From Apostichopus japonicus (Eukaryota > Echinodermata > Holothuroidea > Aspidochirotida > Stichopodidae), in contig NC_092569.1 of assembly GCF_037975245.1 (NCBI RefSeq), positions 18,333,501 to 18,397,500 on the forward strand: 64,000 bases of DNA. Direction: 5' to 3'. Shown here one piece after another: positions 1-13,830 of this stretch. Numbering within the stretch: the first letter of the stretch is position 1; each line of letters starts with the position of its first letter. Position numbers and translations under genes: made by a program. Under the pieces are notes generated by a model that ran no database searches, was not told the DNA's origin, and saw only the letters and a list, made by a program, of their open reading frames with translations.

Positions 1-3470
<3,470 letters not shown>

Positions 3471-3472
3471 AG

Positions 3473-3669
3473 GTAATTTTCACTATAACAGCAGCGGTGA
3501 ATCTTTCTGCACCCATAACATAGATAATGACGGATGTTACCTAAACTGCGCCGTGATGCAGCGAAGCGGCTGGTGGCTCTTCCATAAAAAACTGTTACAA
3601 ATTGCTATGGGACTAGATGTTGCCATTTCCGGTATAGGAATTATCCCCGTGTCGATTACTTGCATTTAA
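3473..3669 (+). pseudogene. Orphan, decayed fibrinogen-domain last exon
   Basis: A pyrimidine-rich acceptor ends in AG at 3471-3472 and is followed by a phase-1 frame whose start matches the last FReD exon of the neighbouring genes: a Gly start, then HYNSSGESF, then THNIDNDGCYLNCAV, then SGWW. This parallels the STYDRDNDNWTDLNCAERH...GAWW segment of gene A. After SGWW the similarity stops. The frame runs to a stop without the N-L-N-G-type pocket or the TEMKIRP-like C-terminus, and adjacent frames contain stops. No matching signal-peptide, N-terminal or central FReD exon was found upstream. It is best read as the remnant of another FReD copy. A divergent exon of an unrecognised gene is possible but less likely. 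Confidence 0.6.
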
Positions 3670-3689
3670 TATCATCACACTTGCTAATT

Positions 3690-4260
3690 AATGATAATGA
3701 TAATAAATTATATTTATATAGCGCTTAATACAGCGTTTCAAAGCGCTTCACAAAGTAGGAAAGAGACACAGGAAACCAAGAAAATAAGTGAACTTGGAAT
3801 CAAACAGGAATGTTTTAAGTTGTCTCTTGAAAATAGAAAGTCACGAACGTGAAATGGGAGTTCGTTCCAAACAGGAGGCGCAGCGTCAGAAAAGGCACGG
3901 CCGCCATAACGAGTGCGGGTACGTTGACCAGGAGTTTATAGCAAATGCGCATGATAGGAAGATCAAAGCGTAACTGTAGTTGACCGACGCAAATGAGTAA
4001 GAAGGTCAGTGGTATAATGAGGGGCAAGCCCGGTGATCGCTTTGTAGGTGAGAAGTAGGATCTCAAACTGGATTGGCAGAGAGACGGGAAGATGCAATAA
4101 ACGGAGTGCAGGGGTGAAGATCAAACGTTTTAGTGAGTGAGACTTGGCGCGCAGCAGCATTCTGAATTATCTGTAGGGGAGCTATATGAGAAACTTGCAA
4201 ATTATGCATATAAACTATTGTAGTAATCCATCTCAATATCAATTCCTTACGTCCATGGGG
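3690..4260 (-). mobile_element. Decayed non-LTR retrotransposon 3' end (CR1/L2-like reverse transcriptase tail)
   Basis: On the minus strand three overlapping frames give, in order, a thumb-like stretch (LQIIQNAAAR), the LP..LPIQFEILLLTYKAITGLAP block typical of the C-terminal part of CR1/L2/Jockey-type reverse transcriptases, and a terminal NELPFHVRD block followed by ALKRCIKRYINI. These pieces lie in different frames, so the copy is broken. The 3' end runs into a short TTAT/ATAAT repeat at 3688-3720, as is common at LINE 3' termini. The exact clade cannot be decided by eye. It lies directly beside the orphan FReD exon. Confidence 0.75.
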
Positions 4261-4779
4261 ATTGTGTTCATCAGTGCGTGTCACAGTTATGAAGCTATAA
4301 CGCAACTAGTACCTAGTTCAACCACACAACGTAATGATATGATTAGGGATAGAATCTGCATCTGCGTTTTATTTAAGTACCACGCATCACAGACCTTTGC
4401 GGTGGTAAAAAAACCTGTTCCCCACTTCAGCAATACAAACACTAGACATATCAACTTCACTCACCCCCATCGCACCAGTCAAAATGTTTCTTGATGACTT
4501 TTTGAATTACACTTACAACAGGGAAACATTCTCTCGTAGCTGTCTGTAGGCGAGGAGGTGGAGGAGGGGTGGTGCGGGGTTTAATTTTTGATTTTTTTTT
4601 TTGTCAGAGGCTTAGATCAACGTTGTTCTACTTCTGGCAGTAGATCTTCTTTGCCATGAAAGATAATGGGTAAAGTCTAGTAACATTTCATTTCCTCGTT
4701 CATAGTAAATGACAACACGCCAAGCAGAGTAGCTAAAAACAACGGGAAGCAAACGAAAGTGTAGGTTGTGCAGATATGA
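4261..4779. other. Upstream region of FReD gene A
   Basis: No open frame of interest. It includes a purine-rich stretch and a T-run near 4589-4600. It forms the sequence immediately upstream of the gene A TATA box. Confidence 0.4.
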
Positions 4780-4790
4780 TATATAAAAGG
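4780..4790 (+). promoter_or_regulatory. TATA box of FReD gene A
   Basis: TATATAAAAGG followed by a CT-rich initiator-like tract at 4791-4804. It lies about 190 bases before the proposed start codon at 4977, a spacing compatible with a short 5' UTR. This is inference from motif and position only. Confidence 0.55.
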
Positions 4791-4976
4791 CCTCTCTCTC
4801 CCTCTGCTTGCACGGAAGATGACGTATAAGAACATACAGTTCTTAGTCGACTACTCAAAAATGTATATAACATGCCAACCTAAAGCATAACGAGTACCAC
4901 TTCTGTGACAAATATGTACGCGGTACGCTGAGTCATTTGTATTGTGTGTCTAAGAAGTTTGAGTCTAGCCTTAGGT

Positions 4977-7458
4977 ATGATGATAGTGCCGGCGTGCAAT
5001 TCTGCATTTCTCTTCGTATTGGTATATCCCTCCTTCATGATATTTGTATTGTCAGCAACAAGAGGCCAAACGGTAAGTGTTAATTCTTTTTGATACATCT
5101 GTTTAATATTGTTAAGCTCTTTGCCCTACAAGTAATGAGCTAGGTACTGGTACTTTTAAGGTGGTACTTATGGCTGTATAATCAACACAGAAACAAAGAA
5201 ATTATATTCGTTGTCGTCGTCAAGTTCGCTGTTGGGAATTGAACTGAAGCATTGTTTGTTTGCTTTTAGAAACTGGTAAATCAGCTTTTCGCATAAACAT
5301 TAATCTTAATTTAACTGCTATCGAATATGGGAACACCATAGATACAGCCTGTTAAAGTGTTCCGTAATGTTCATTTCTGATAGGTGAATCAAATAAAAGA
5401 CGAGAGTGCAAACAGTTACAGGAGTAGAAGAAGCACAGAAAGTAAGTAGATACATGAATGTAAATGGATGCAATTAAATGTACCATACTATGTAACAAAG
5501 AGTAAAAACAGAACGATATCATTGAGGGATGTAAAATCCCGGATCCGCCCAAGTCGAGTCTTGTTCTGTTATGTATGTTGTCAGTGTTATACTTGTTATT
5601 AAATAGAGCCTACTTTATATATGTCATATATGTTATATTTTTATTTGTTCTACATATCCCATTAATTTTCTCATAGCTGGTTTCTCAGAGGTCTACTACC
5701 GTCAACCTACTTTTCCGAAAGATTGTCATGAAATATTTGATGACACGTTTGATTGGGAACAAGTGACGTCGGGAGTTTATCTGATCCAGCCAACTGATTC
5801 ATTGGAACCCTTTCAGGTTTACTGTAACAATTCAATTGACGGTGGTGGTTGGACGGTGAGTATGACCCTTCTTGTTCGTATTCGATTCAGGAGAGTAGTT
5901 CTACATATCACATGATCAAGGGTATTTTGGCTGAATTAAATCTCGATGGAGAATATGTTCGTAATGGCCCTCAAATAATGCTTACCCTTCAAATGCATCC
6001 TTTTGACAACATGTAAACGTCAAATATTCTTTCGAATCCGGTACGTAACGATCGCTTTAGTAAATTATAATACAACGACTCTAGATGACAATATATTTTG
6101 TTGGAAATGTTTTTTTTAAAAGGATATATCGAAAGAAAATTGAAGCTAATTTATGAAGTTGCTCACTTATGAGCCTTATAAAAAACAGGAGGAAGATTGT
6201 TCCACTTCGTCAACCCTACACTACCGCCTCAACTATTATATTAGATTTCATACTACTATACTTGTGTTTACTTAATTACTTTATTCAGGTATTTCAAAGA
6301 CGAATTGATGGCTCGATCGACTTCTACCGAAACTGGAACGATTATACCCAAGGTTTTGGTTTCCTCCATCGAGAATTTTGGCTCGGAAATGAGAAATTAT
6401 CTTTCTTAACAAATCAAAACCATTATAGTCTACGAATCGATGTAACTGACATACACGGAAACTCTTACTTCGCAAAGTACGAACTTTTTCGCATCAGCGA
6501 TGAAAATGGCAAATACAGATTGGTTAATATTGATGATTACGATTCTAACAGTTCTACAGGTAAACACCATCACTTATTAAGCTTTGTAAGCATTCCAAAT
6601 GAAATGTACACCTCTGTTTTGAACATATAGGCACATAAGCGCAGGAAACAATGAATTTTCAACCAATTTGCGAGTTTGGAGGACTGGTAGTTGCAATTCC
6701 TGCTGAATCTCGGTAGAGGAATTTTAAGGTTCTGCTGTCGAAATTATACTAGCGTTGATCTTTGCTATTATTCGTATCATATGCGTTGGATATTAATTAT
6801 TCATAACCATTTTATCAACAACAAGAAAAAAAAATCTATAAACTAAAGATTTTCTTATTCATCAATACTTTATTTTATCGTGCATATTGTACACTAGTTG
6901 AAATGAGTAACTAAACATGAAATGAAATGTAAAATATTTCGCATAACAACATAAGAATGTTTTAGCAAGATTGTAAGATTAGACAAGCCTTTTTTAATAA
7001 AGAAGATTATCAAATATTTTGGTGCTGATGATCTCTATTTAACTCAGGTTGAGACTATGTTTTCATCAGCACTAGGTACGCATATATTATAGAGATTTAT
7101 GTTCTTTAATCATATTTTATTAGGTGACGATAAACTGAGCTGGCATAAAAGCATGTCTTTTAGTACATATGATCGAGATAACGACAACTGGACAGACTTG
7201 AATTGTGCAGAGAGACACAAAGGCGCCTGGTGGTTTGGAGAACTCAACGATGACGTGGCATCTGGTTGTGTTACAGATAATGGGTATTGCGAGAGGTGTC
7301 CCAATGGTGATGGCTGTGCTGAGTGTGGGAATGTTCATTTGAACGCCGATTTCGATGGGTCAACACGCGGAACCAACATATTTTGGGATTCTATTACAGG
7401 CGATGATAACGATTGTGGTTTACATTACACGGAAATGAAACTACGACCAAAAATGTAG
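4977..7458 (+). CDS. FReD gene A: secreted fibrinogen-related protein (five exons)
   Basis: Exons 4977-5072, 5384-5441, 5677-5855, 6289-6559 and 7124-7458 join with phases 0, 1, 0, 1 into a 312-residue protein with no internal stop. Residues 1-32 form a hydrophobic signal peptide from the MMIVPAC start. Exon 2 (33-51) carries RSRR at 45-48, a furin-type site before the lectin domain. Residues about 62-309 are a complete fibrinogen C-terminal domain: KDCHEIF, the sequon in CNNS, GGGW, VFQRRIDGS, FWLGNEKL, the calcium-type loop D218-R-D-N-D222, and TEMKLRP at the end. The last exon has a cysteine-rich insert (CVTDNGYCERC...CAEC) before the pocket. FReDs of this kind are secreted lectin-like recognition proteins in invertebrates; the ligand is unknown. 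It resembles gene B throughout. All splice sites are GT/AG and were chosen by eye. The exon 1 assignment is the least certain part. Confidence 0.88.
5384..5441 (+). other. Small exon 2 of gene A with furin-like RSRR site
   Basis: A 58-nt exon between TGATAG and GTAAGT, phase 0 in and phase 1 out, encoding 19 residues with RSRR then STE. The equivalent exon in gene B (40480-40543) encodes RNRR then STDH. No similarity outside this motif is obvious, so the conserved basic site is probably the functional part of an otherwise fast-changing linker. Confidence 0.75.
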
Positions 7459-7817
7459 GGACCAAAAACGACGACAGTTTTTGTTTCCAATGCGTTCGTA
7501 AACGCGCTCCGTATGAAGTCAATATTGAACTGCTAGTTGTTAGCATATGTAATATGAAAAAAACTCGATGCATTTTTAGAATAGAAGTAAGTTTTCTAGG
7601 TGTAGCAGAAACAACTCTTACCTTGATTCCTTTTTTTTTTTTAAACGCGCTACGTGAAGGACCTCTTCCATTTTAGTAGTCTAATGTAGTACATTATTAT
7701 GGAAATGAACGAATTTTACAAGGATTTAACATTTGCTTTTTAATGTTTGAAACATCAAAACATCAATGTAAAACGTGGAATATATATGTATAGATCGATA
7801 GATACGTGTGAGTATGC

Positions 7818-7819
<2 letters not shown>

Positions 7820-7870
<51 letters not shown>

Positions 7871-7884
7871 CATATATATATATA
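7820..7884. repeat. TA microsatellite followed by GA-rich tract
   Basis: About 65 bases of alternating TA, followed at 7885-7950 by a GAGA-rich stretch. It creates a spurious Ile-Tyr frame. Confidence 0.95.
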
Positions 7885-8100
7885 GCAAGAGAAGGAGAGA
7901 GGGAGAGAGGTGGGTGGAGAGATATGTCAAGGCAGAGAGAGACTAGAGGTTTCCATTGAACATTTAAACAGCTAATTGCTATTCTTAATTATTTTGCTTT
8001 ATACTGCTGACATAATTTCCTTCCCTGTCGAGCTGATAGCGTCAATGCTGAATTATAATATAATATAATATTATTCTAATTCTTCAAATCATTCCAGTGA

Positions 8101-8106
8101 AATAAA
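8101..8106 (+). other. Candidate poly-A signal of gene A
   Basis: AATAAA about 640 bases after the gene A stop codon, followed by AT-rich and T/G-containing sequence. Motif-only call. Confidence 0.35.
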
Positions 8107-8796
8107 ACAAACACTTCACTCCATGTGTTTTGTGTCATAACTTTCACGCAGGCAAATTACACGCTCGTCAGTGAAAGATAAATTAAACGTTCAGGTAGAC
8201 CAAGAGCATTTCTTCTTACTCAGTGCAGTATGGAGTCTATATACCACTGATGTAAAATGGGTGATATTGTTCATTGCAGCCGTTTAAATTAATACACTAA
8301 TCATGTATCTATAGTCAAATAAAAGCATCAATGTCAGAATAATTGGTGCACATCACCAACGTAGATATCTTAATAGCTGCAATTAATGTTGGCTTCCCAC
8401 ATGTCAAATTGATATCTCTTCGGAAACACTCGAAAAGCCAGATTGATCGTTTACTATAACATGAGACAAATACATGTATAATTCGACGGCAGACGTGGCG
8501 TTTTTCGCACGTATCATACCAATCCCCGGAATTGCCCAGATAATACCTATTCGTTATACTCTCCTCCCCAGAATATACCAATTCGTGATATCCTGCTCCA
8601 TATTCTTCCAAACCCGAGCACACCTTTATTTACAAACCTTCCAGAACATGAACAGAAGACGGTTAAATGATCTTTATTTGGTGGCGCTATGCATAAATAC
8701 TGCTTGCAGCCGTTTCAACGACGGCAAAAATTCGCATTATGCATGTCATGTACGGTACTCTGTATACATCTGTCATCTGAAATCACATATATAAAT

Positions 8797-9010
8797 CAGG
8801 TGCGTATCCAGGGGGGGGGGGGGGGGCGTTGGGGGCGCGCGCCCCCCGGGTAAGAAAAAGAGGAGAGAAAAAAAAGAGAAGAAAAAAGGAAAAACGAGGG
8901 GAAAAAAGAGGAGGAGGAGAGGAAGGAAGGGAAAAGAAAAAGAGAAAAAGGAGAAAAGGAGGGAGTAAAAGAAAAACGCGAAGACACCGGGGAGAGAAAG
9001 AGGAACAGTG
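8797..9010. mobile_element. Terminal fragment of a hAT-like element with polypurine interior
   Basis: It starts CAGGTGCGTATCCAGG, runs into a 16-base G tract (8811-8826), then GGCGCGCGCCCCCCGGG and about 150 bases of nearly pure A/G. The same end in inverse orientation, CCCCCCGGG...CCTGGATACGCGCCTG, occurs at 36672-36703, so this is one terminus of a repeated element. No matching second terminus with a target duplication was found here. Confidence 0.5.
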
Positions 9011-9761
9011 ACATCATTACAGCGCTGAAGGGTAGCCAGTGACGGATCAATGATTTCGTAAAAGTGTGACTCACCCTACCCCTTACACCGACAACTCCAT
9101 TTTTTGACGTTTCCATTTTCCTCTCTCACTAATGATCTATATATGTACTATATATGGTCTATCATAACGCGTGTGTAGAATTGTGCTATGAAACAAACTG
9201 TGGCTGGTCTCGAACTCGACCGTGTCGTCGGGGAACATGACGCATTTTGGGATGGGGGCGACCGCCCGCCCCCCCCCCCCCCCCATTCAGCATTTTTTTA
9301 AATGATATCGCTAAAAGAGGCTAGGAAACATTTAGGGTTTCTAGGAACTATTTAAACCTGACTTTTATCCAAGAAAAAGAAAACTTTTTGTTCAACATTG
9401 ATAAATTTACCAGAAATTATATTGCTTTTATTGACGTTTGCACTCGGGTATAAAAATATGGTATATATAAGGGAAAAATCTACGCTATGACTGTCATTGT
9501 CTTTAAACCTTCAAAATGTGAGTTAAAAAGGCAAATGCATTGTAATCATACTGCAGATACATAAATTTGAGACAAAAAATAACACAATGAGAAAATTATT
9601 CTTTGTTTGTACCAACTTATGTATTTCATGTTATATTTTATCTACATGACCATAAACTGAAATTTAGTAGGTTAATTTCTTACATGAATAAAGGAAGAAA
9701 AATACCTCTTGTCCCTGTACAAAAGTGAATCAGTGAAACAAATACACCCCACAACTGCAAG
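9011..9761. other. Non-coding stretch before the 88-bp satellite
   Basis: AT-rich sequence without a recognisable gene. It contains a C tract at 9271-9284 flanked by GC-rich sequence, like the ends of the hAT-like elements elsewhere in the window. Confidence 0.35.
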
Positions 9762-10945
9762 GGAGTGTCATTTAGCACCAAGAAGAAACACCATTAATGG
9801 CTTACAATACAGTTCTGAGGGGCGTACCAATACGCCCCGCTAATGGTTGGAGTGTCATTTAGCACCAAGAAGTAACAACATTTAGTGGCTTGCAATACAG
9901 TTCTGAGGGGCGTACCAATACGCCCCACTACTGGTTGGAGTGTCATTTAGCACCAAGAAGAAACACCATTAATGGCTTACAATACAGTTCTGAGGGGCGT
10001 ACCAATATGCCCCGCTACTGGTTGGAGTGTCATTTAGCACCAAGAAGTAACAACATTTAGTGGCTTGCAATACAGTTCTAATGGGCGTACCAATACGCCC
10101 CGCTACTGGTTGGAGTGTCATTTAGCACCAAGAACTAACACCATTAAGGGGCGTACCAATACGCCCCGCTACTGGTTGGAGTGTCATTTAGCACCAAGAA
10201 GTAACAAAATTTAGTGGCTTGCAATACAGTTCTAAGGGGCGTACCAATACGCCCCGCTAATGGTTGGAGTGTCATTTAGCACCAAGAACTAACACCATTA
10301 AGGGGCGTACCAATACGCCCCGCTACTGGTTGGAGTGTCATTTAGCACCAAGAAGTAACAAAATTTAGTGGCTTGCAATACAGTTCTAAGGGGCGTACCA
10401 ATACGCCCCGCTAATGGTTGGAGTGTCATTTAGCACCAAGAACTAACACCATTAAGGGGCGTACCAATACGCCCCGCTACTGGTTGGAGTGTCATTTAGC
10501 ACCAAGAAGTAACAAAATTTAGTGGCTTGCAATACAGTTCTAAGGGGCGTACCAATACGCCCCGCTAATGGTTGGAGTGTCATTTAGCACCAAGAACTAA
10601 CACCATTAAGGGGCGTACCAATACGCCCCGCTACTGGTTGGAGTGTCATTTAGCACCAAGAAGTAACAAAATTTAGTGGCTTGCAGTACAGTTCTAAGGG
10701 GCGTACCAATACGCCCCGCTAATGGTTGGAGTGTCATTTAGCACCAAGAACTAACACCATTAAGGGGCGTACCAATACGCCCCGCTGCTGGTTGGAGTGT
10801 CATTTAGCACCAAGAAGTAACAAAATTTAGTGGCTTGCAAAACAGTTCTGAGAGGTGTACCAAAACGCCCCGCTAATGGTTGGAGAGTCATTTAGCACCA
10901 AGAAGTTACACCATTAGTTCTGAAATAACATAATAACACCATTAG
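9762..10945. repeat. Tandem satellite, 88-bp monomer with an 88+65 higher-order unit
   Basis: The phrase GGAGTGTCATTTAGCACC recurs at about 9762, 9849, 9937, 10024, 10112, 10177, 10265, 10330, 10418, 10483, 10571, 10636, 10724, 10789 and, slightly changed, 10877. The first steps are 88 bp; from 10112 they alternate 65 and 88, giving a 153-bp composite unit repeated about five times. Most monomers contain the palindrome GGGGCGTACCAATACGCCCC. The 65-bp form lacks the TAGTGGCTTGCAATACAGTT segment. Degenerate copies continue to about 11100. There are no coding frames. Confidence 0.95.
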
Positions 10946-11099
10946 GTGGCTAAGAATGCAGTTCTGAAGACCGATACACCCCCTACTGCTCGGAGTGTCA
11001 GTTAGCAATAAGAAATTACATCATTAATAACAACAATAAGTGGCTTACAATGCAGTTCTGAAGGATGTACTATTCAGACCCTCAGATTGCTCTAATGGG

Positions 11100-12945
11100 C
11101 ATACTGATACCCCTACTAATAATTTTTCACCAAAAAAATACAATAATAAGAGAAAGTCACTGTAACCTTACCCCCCCCCCCCTCCCCCCCCCTTTTTATT
11201 TCACACACACTTAAAACAAGCATTTTAGGATTTGCAGAGTAGAAGACCATGTGGCTGTTTCAGTGTTGCCACTTTCTGAACATGAACACATATACCCTAC
11301 AAGACAATTAACCTCCCTGTTGTCCCCAAATGACCTTTGACCTTCACCAAAATCAATACACTTCTTTTAATCAGTGCTATACACATTTTTTTCATCCTCT
11401 GTGATCTAGGATCATCCCTAGCAACAATAGTCACATTAAGTTCTGTGCCATCATCCCATCAAAGTTTCCTTGCAATGGTTTTCCTCTTGAACGCAATGGC
11501 CAGACCAAACAGACTCAGTGTGAGCATTTCTGTGTCATCTTCAGAAAAAAAGAGAGAAATAAAACTTTATTCTACACTGACAGTCTAACCATTTTATTTA
11601 TTTTTTATCTGTTGCATTGATAGTAAAAAAACAAATGAACAAAGACTGCAAATGTTTTTTGATATGATAAGTTAGCAGGACTATACTGTCATATGATTGC
11701 AGTGCTATCACTCTGCTGTCCTCTACAATCTGAGTAATACTATGACAGAGGTCACATTTCTGCCTGTATTAGTAGCCTACATGTTGTTCCCATTATACAA
11801 GTGAAGATTCCATTTGAATGTAATGTGTCCCCTTGGAGTAATATTGAATTAAAACATTGAATTTAATTTGATGTGACATTTGACCCCTGTTTCTGGGGGG
11901 GGGGGTCTGCTAGACATAGACTTTAACCCTAAAACACCTTCATACCAAGTTTTAAGAAAATCAAGCCAGTCATTGAAGAGGACTGTTTGACATAAAATTG
12001 GACACCCCACACAGACAACTTTTACCCCTCCCTCAGTCAAACACTTCCAGTGACCATGCAATACCCCACAATGAATGACCCCTATTGGGAAAACTAACCA
12101 CTACCATGGCAACTGTTGCATAATACTGTTAATGGTCCAACTGGCAAAGGAACTACAATATTGTACCTAATCCTTCCTATCAGAGTGATTAAATAACAAT
12201 TATTTGAAAATTCACATACTGTAAGAGAGCGATTCTGTGTGCACAACACAAATTTATGTGTTATGTGTAGACAAGGACTTTTCCATACACACTTTCAATG
12301 TCTTAATGCATAGGTCATTGCAACCTGAATATACAATATGGAGGAATGAGATGAATAACTGCTCGGCAAAAATTCTTCTATAAAAACAACATTCATAGTA
12401 GTCACCTTTACCTCAATGCTCATATGATGCCTGGTTTCCCCTATTTTGATGTGCTTGTTTGCTAACCAAAGTTTTGTATCTTTACATTCTTGTCTGGATT
12501 TCTCTCTCTCAGCTCCTTACAGGCTGTCAGATTGTGGATGCCACCAATAACTTCATAATGGTATCCATTTGCCTGAAAGAAAAATTTGTTACAAAATGTG
12601 AAAATGAATATATCAGTAACTTAAGTCAAAGTAGCGTAATGTCAGACTTTTGTCCTCAAAGATCAGGTGTAATTGACATGCAAACAGAAAGCCACAGGGC
12701 TTAGTGATTCCTTTGCCTATTGTTATTGTAGGGCATTGGAGGGGAGAGTTCTACTGAGTACTTGGGATCCACAGTGAAATGGAAAAAAAATCTCTTGCAA
12801 CTATTAGCAAAGGAGAACTAAATGTGTACTCAAAGATATGGTGTGGACAACCCTGAGTTATCATGTTTTCAAAGGTTTTTAATATTATGATGTATGTAGG
12901 AATCCACATGTCAAGTAAAAGATCTGTTCATGTTGTTCTTCTTGT
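11100..12945. other. Non-coding stretch
   Basis: AT-rich DNA with a C/T tract at 11168-11192 and a G tract near 11896-11906. Open frames such as 11337-11588 and 12459-12704 show no domain-like pattern. The only notable site is the TGACCTTTGACCT motif at 11331. Confidence 0.35.
11331..11343 (-). promoter_or_regulatory. Perfect DR1 nuclear-receptor-type motif
   Basis: TGACCTTTGACCT is the exact reverse complement of AGGTCAAAGGTCA, the consensus direct repeat with one-base spacing bound by RXR heterodimers and HNF4-type receptors. It lies in repeat-like, non-coding sequence with no nearby recognised gene, so a regulatory role is unproven. Confidence 0.35.
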
Positions 12946-12949
12946 CTAG

Positions 12950-13830
12950 GGCTAATATTGCCATGTGCATGGTGAGGTACCATGTTCAAGAAGTTTTTCA
13001 GACTGAAATTAACTGACCTTGAGTGACCTTGACCGAAACAGCCAAAAAAAAAGAAGACAAATGCTTAATTCCTATCAAATTTGAAATTTACCAAAACTTC
13101 ACTTCTTCAGCTAGAAAAGTTGTCAGTTGTTGACCACTAGTGACCTCAAATGACCTTGACTTCTCCCAACACACTATCAGCTGAGTATTTACTAAGAGTG
13201 TCTTCATACTGAGCATTAACTTCATGCAAGCTGTACTTAGTGAGATATGTTTTCAGAATTTAACTAAAATTTACCTCAAATGACATTTGACCTCAAAAAA
13301 GTTAACATTATAGATGGCAAGTATTCAATCAGAGGAACAAATTTGACATTCTATGTAGCTTTATTCTTTGAGTTAGCTCATTCACAAAGTTTTCAGGTTT
13401 AGACCATTGGTTATCTCATATGACCTTTGGCCCCTCCCAAAGCAATAGCAGTGAAGAATTTACTAAGGTGGTAGATACCGAATACATTCTTCTAATTGTT
13501 CAAAGTGTGAACTATATGTAAGCTGTACATGGTGAGATAACCTGTTAACAAAGTTTCAGATTTTTAGGTGGTGTGGACCTCAAACAATTTTTGACGTACT
13601 AAGTAACAGCAAGTGGTAAGCACTCGATTGAGGGATAAGCATACTAATTTCACTTAACCTTTACTTCAGTAAGGTCATTTATAGGGTTTATAACGGTTGA
13701 CCACTGGCAATTAAATAACAATTGCAGCTGAGAATTTGCTAAGGGGTAGCTTTCTACCAAGTATGAACTTCATGCATATTGCACTTGTTGAATTATCAAA
13801 GTTTTCAAAATTTGAGCTAAGGCATCTCTC
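12950..13830. repeat. Degenerate ~275-bp repeat rich in TGACCT half-sites
   Basis: Blocks resembling ATTTACTAAG...ACTTCATGCAAGCTGTACTT...GTGAGATA...AAGTTTTCAG recur around 13180-13265, 13450-13565 and 13725-13825. Between them are TGACCTCAAATGACCTT-like phrases at about 13012, 13140, 13270 and 13420. The copies are diverged. The 11331 motif is probably an outlying piece of the same family. Confidence 0.6.

Larger units (their letters stand above)
7459..8796. other. 3' flank of gene A
   Basis: Presumed 3' UTR and intergenic sequence. It contains a T-run at 7630-7642, the TA microsatellite at 7820-7884 and a poly-A signal at 8101. No further gene was recognised. Confidence 0.45.

Noticed and set aside
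5681-5692. Alternative acceptors (CTCAG or CTCAGAG) for gene A exon 3
   Set aside because: The TCATAG acceptor at 5676 gives phase 1, matching the 58-nt exon 2 and genes B and D. CTCAG would also be phase 1 but removes four codons, so it remains a minor option.
8796-9116. Ser/Phe-rich or Lys/Arg-rich frames
   Set aside because: Product of the polypurine tract inside a hAT-like fragment.
9196-9220. tRNA-like T-loop in reverse complement
   Set aside because: Does not match the TTCRANYC pattern and no cloverleaf partner arms were seen.
9762-10945. Possible CRISPR array
   Set aside because: Units are contiguous 88/65-bp satellite monomers without unique spacers, in a eukaryotic genome.
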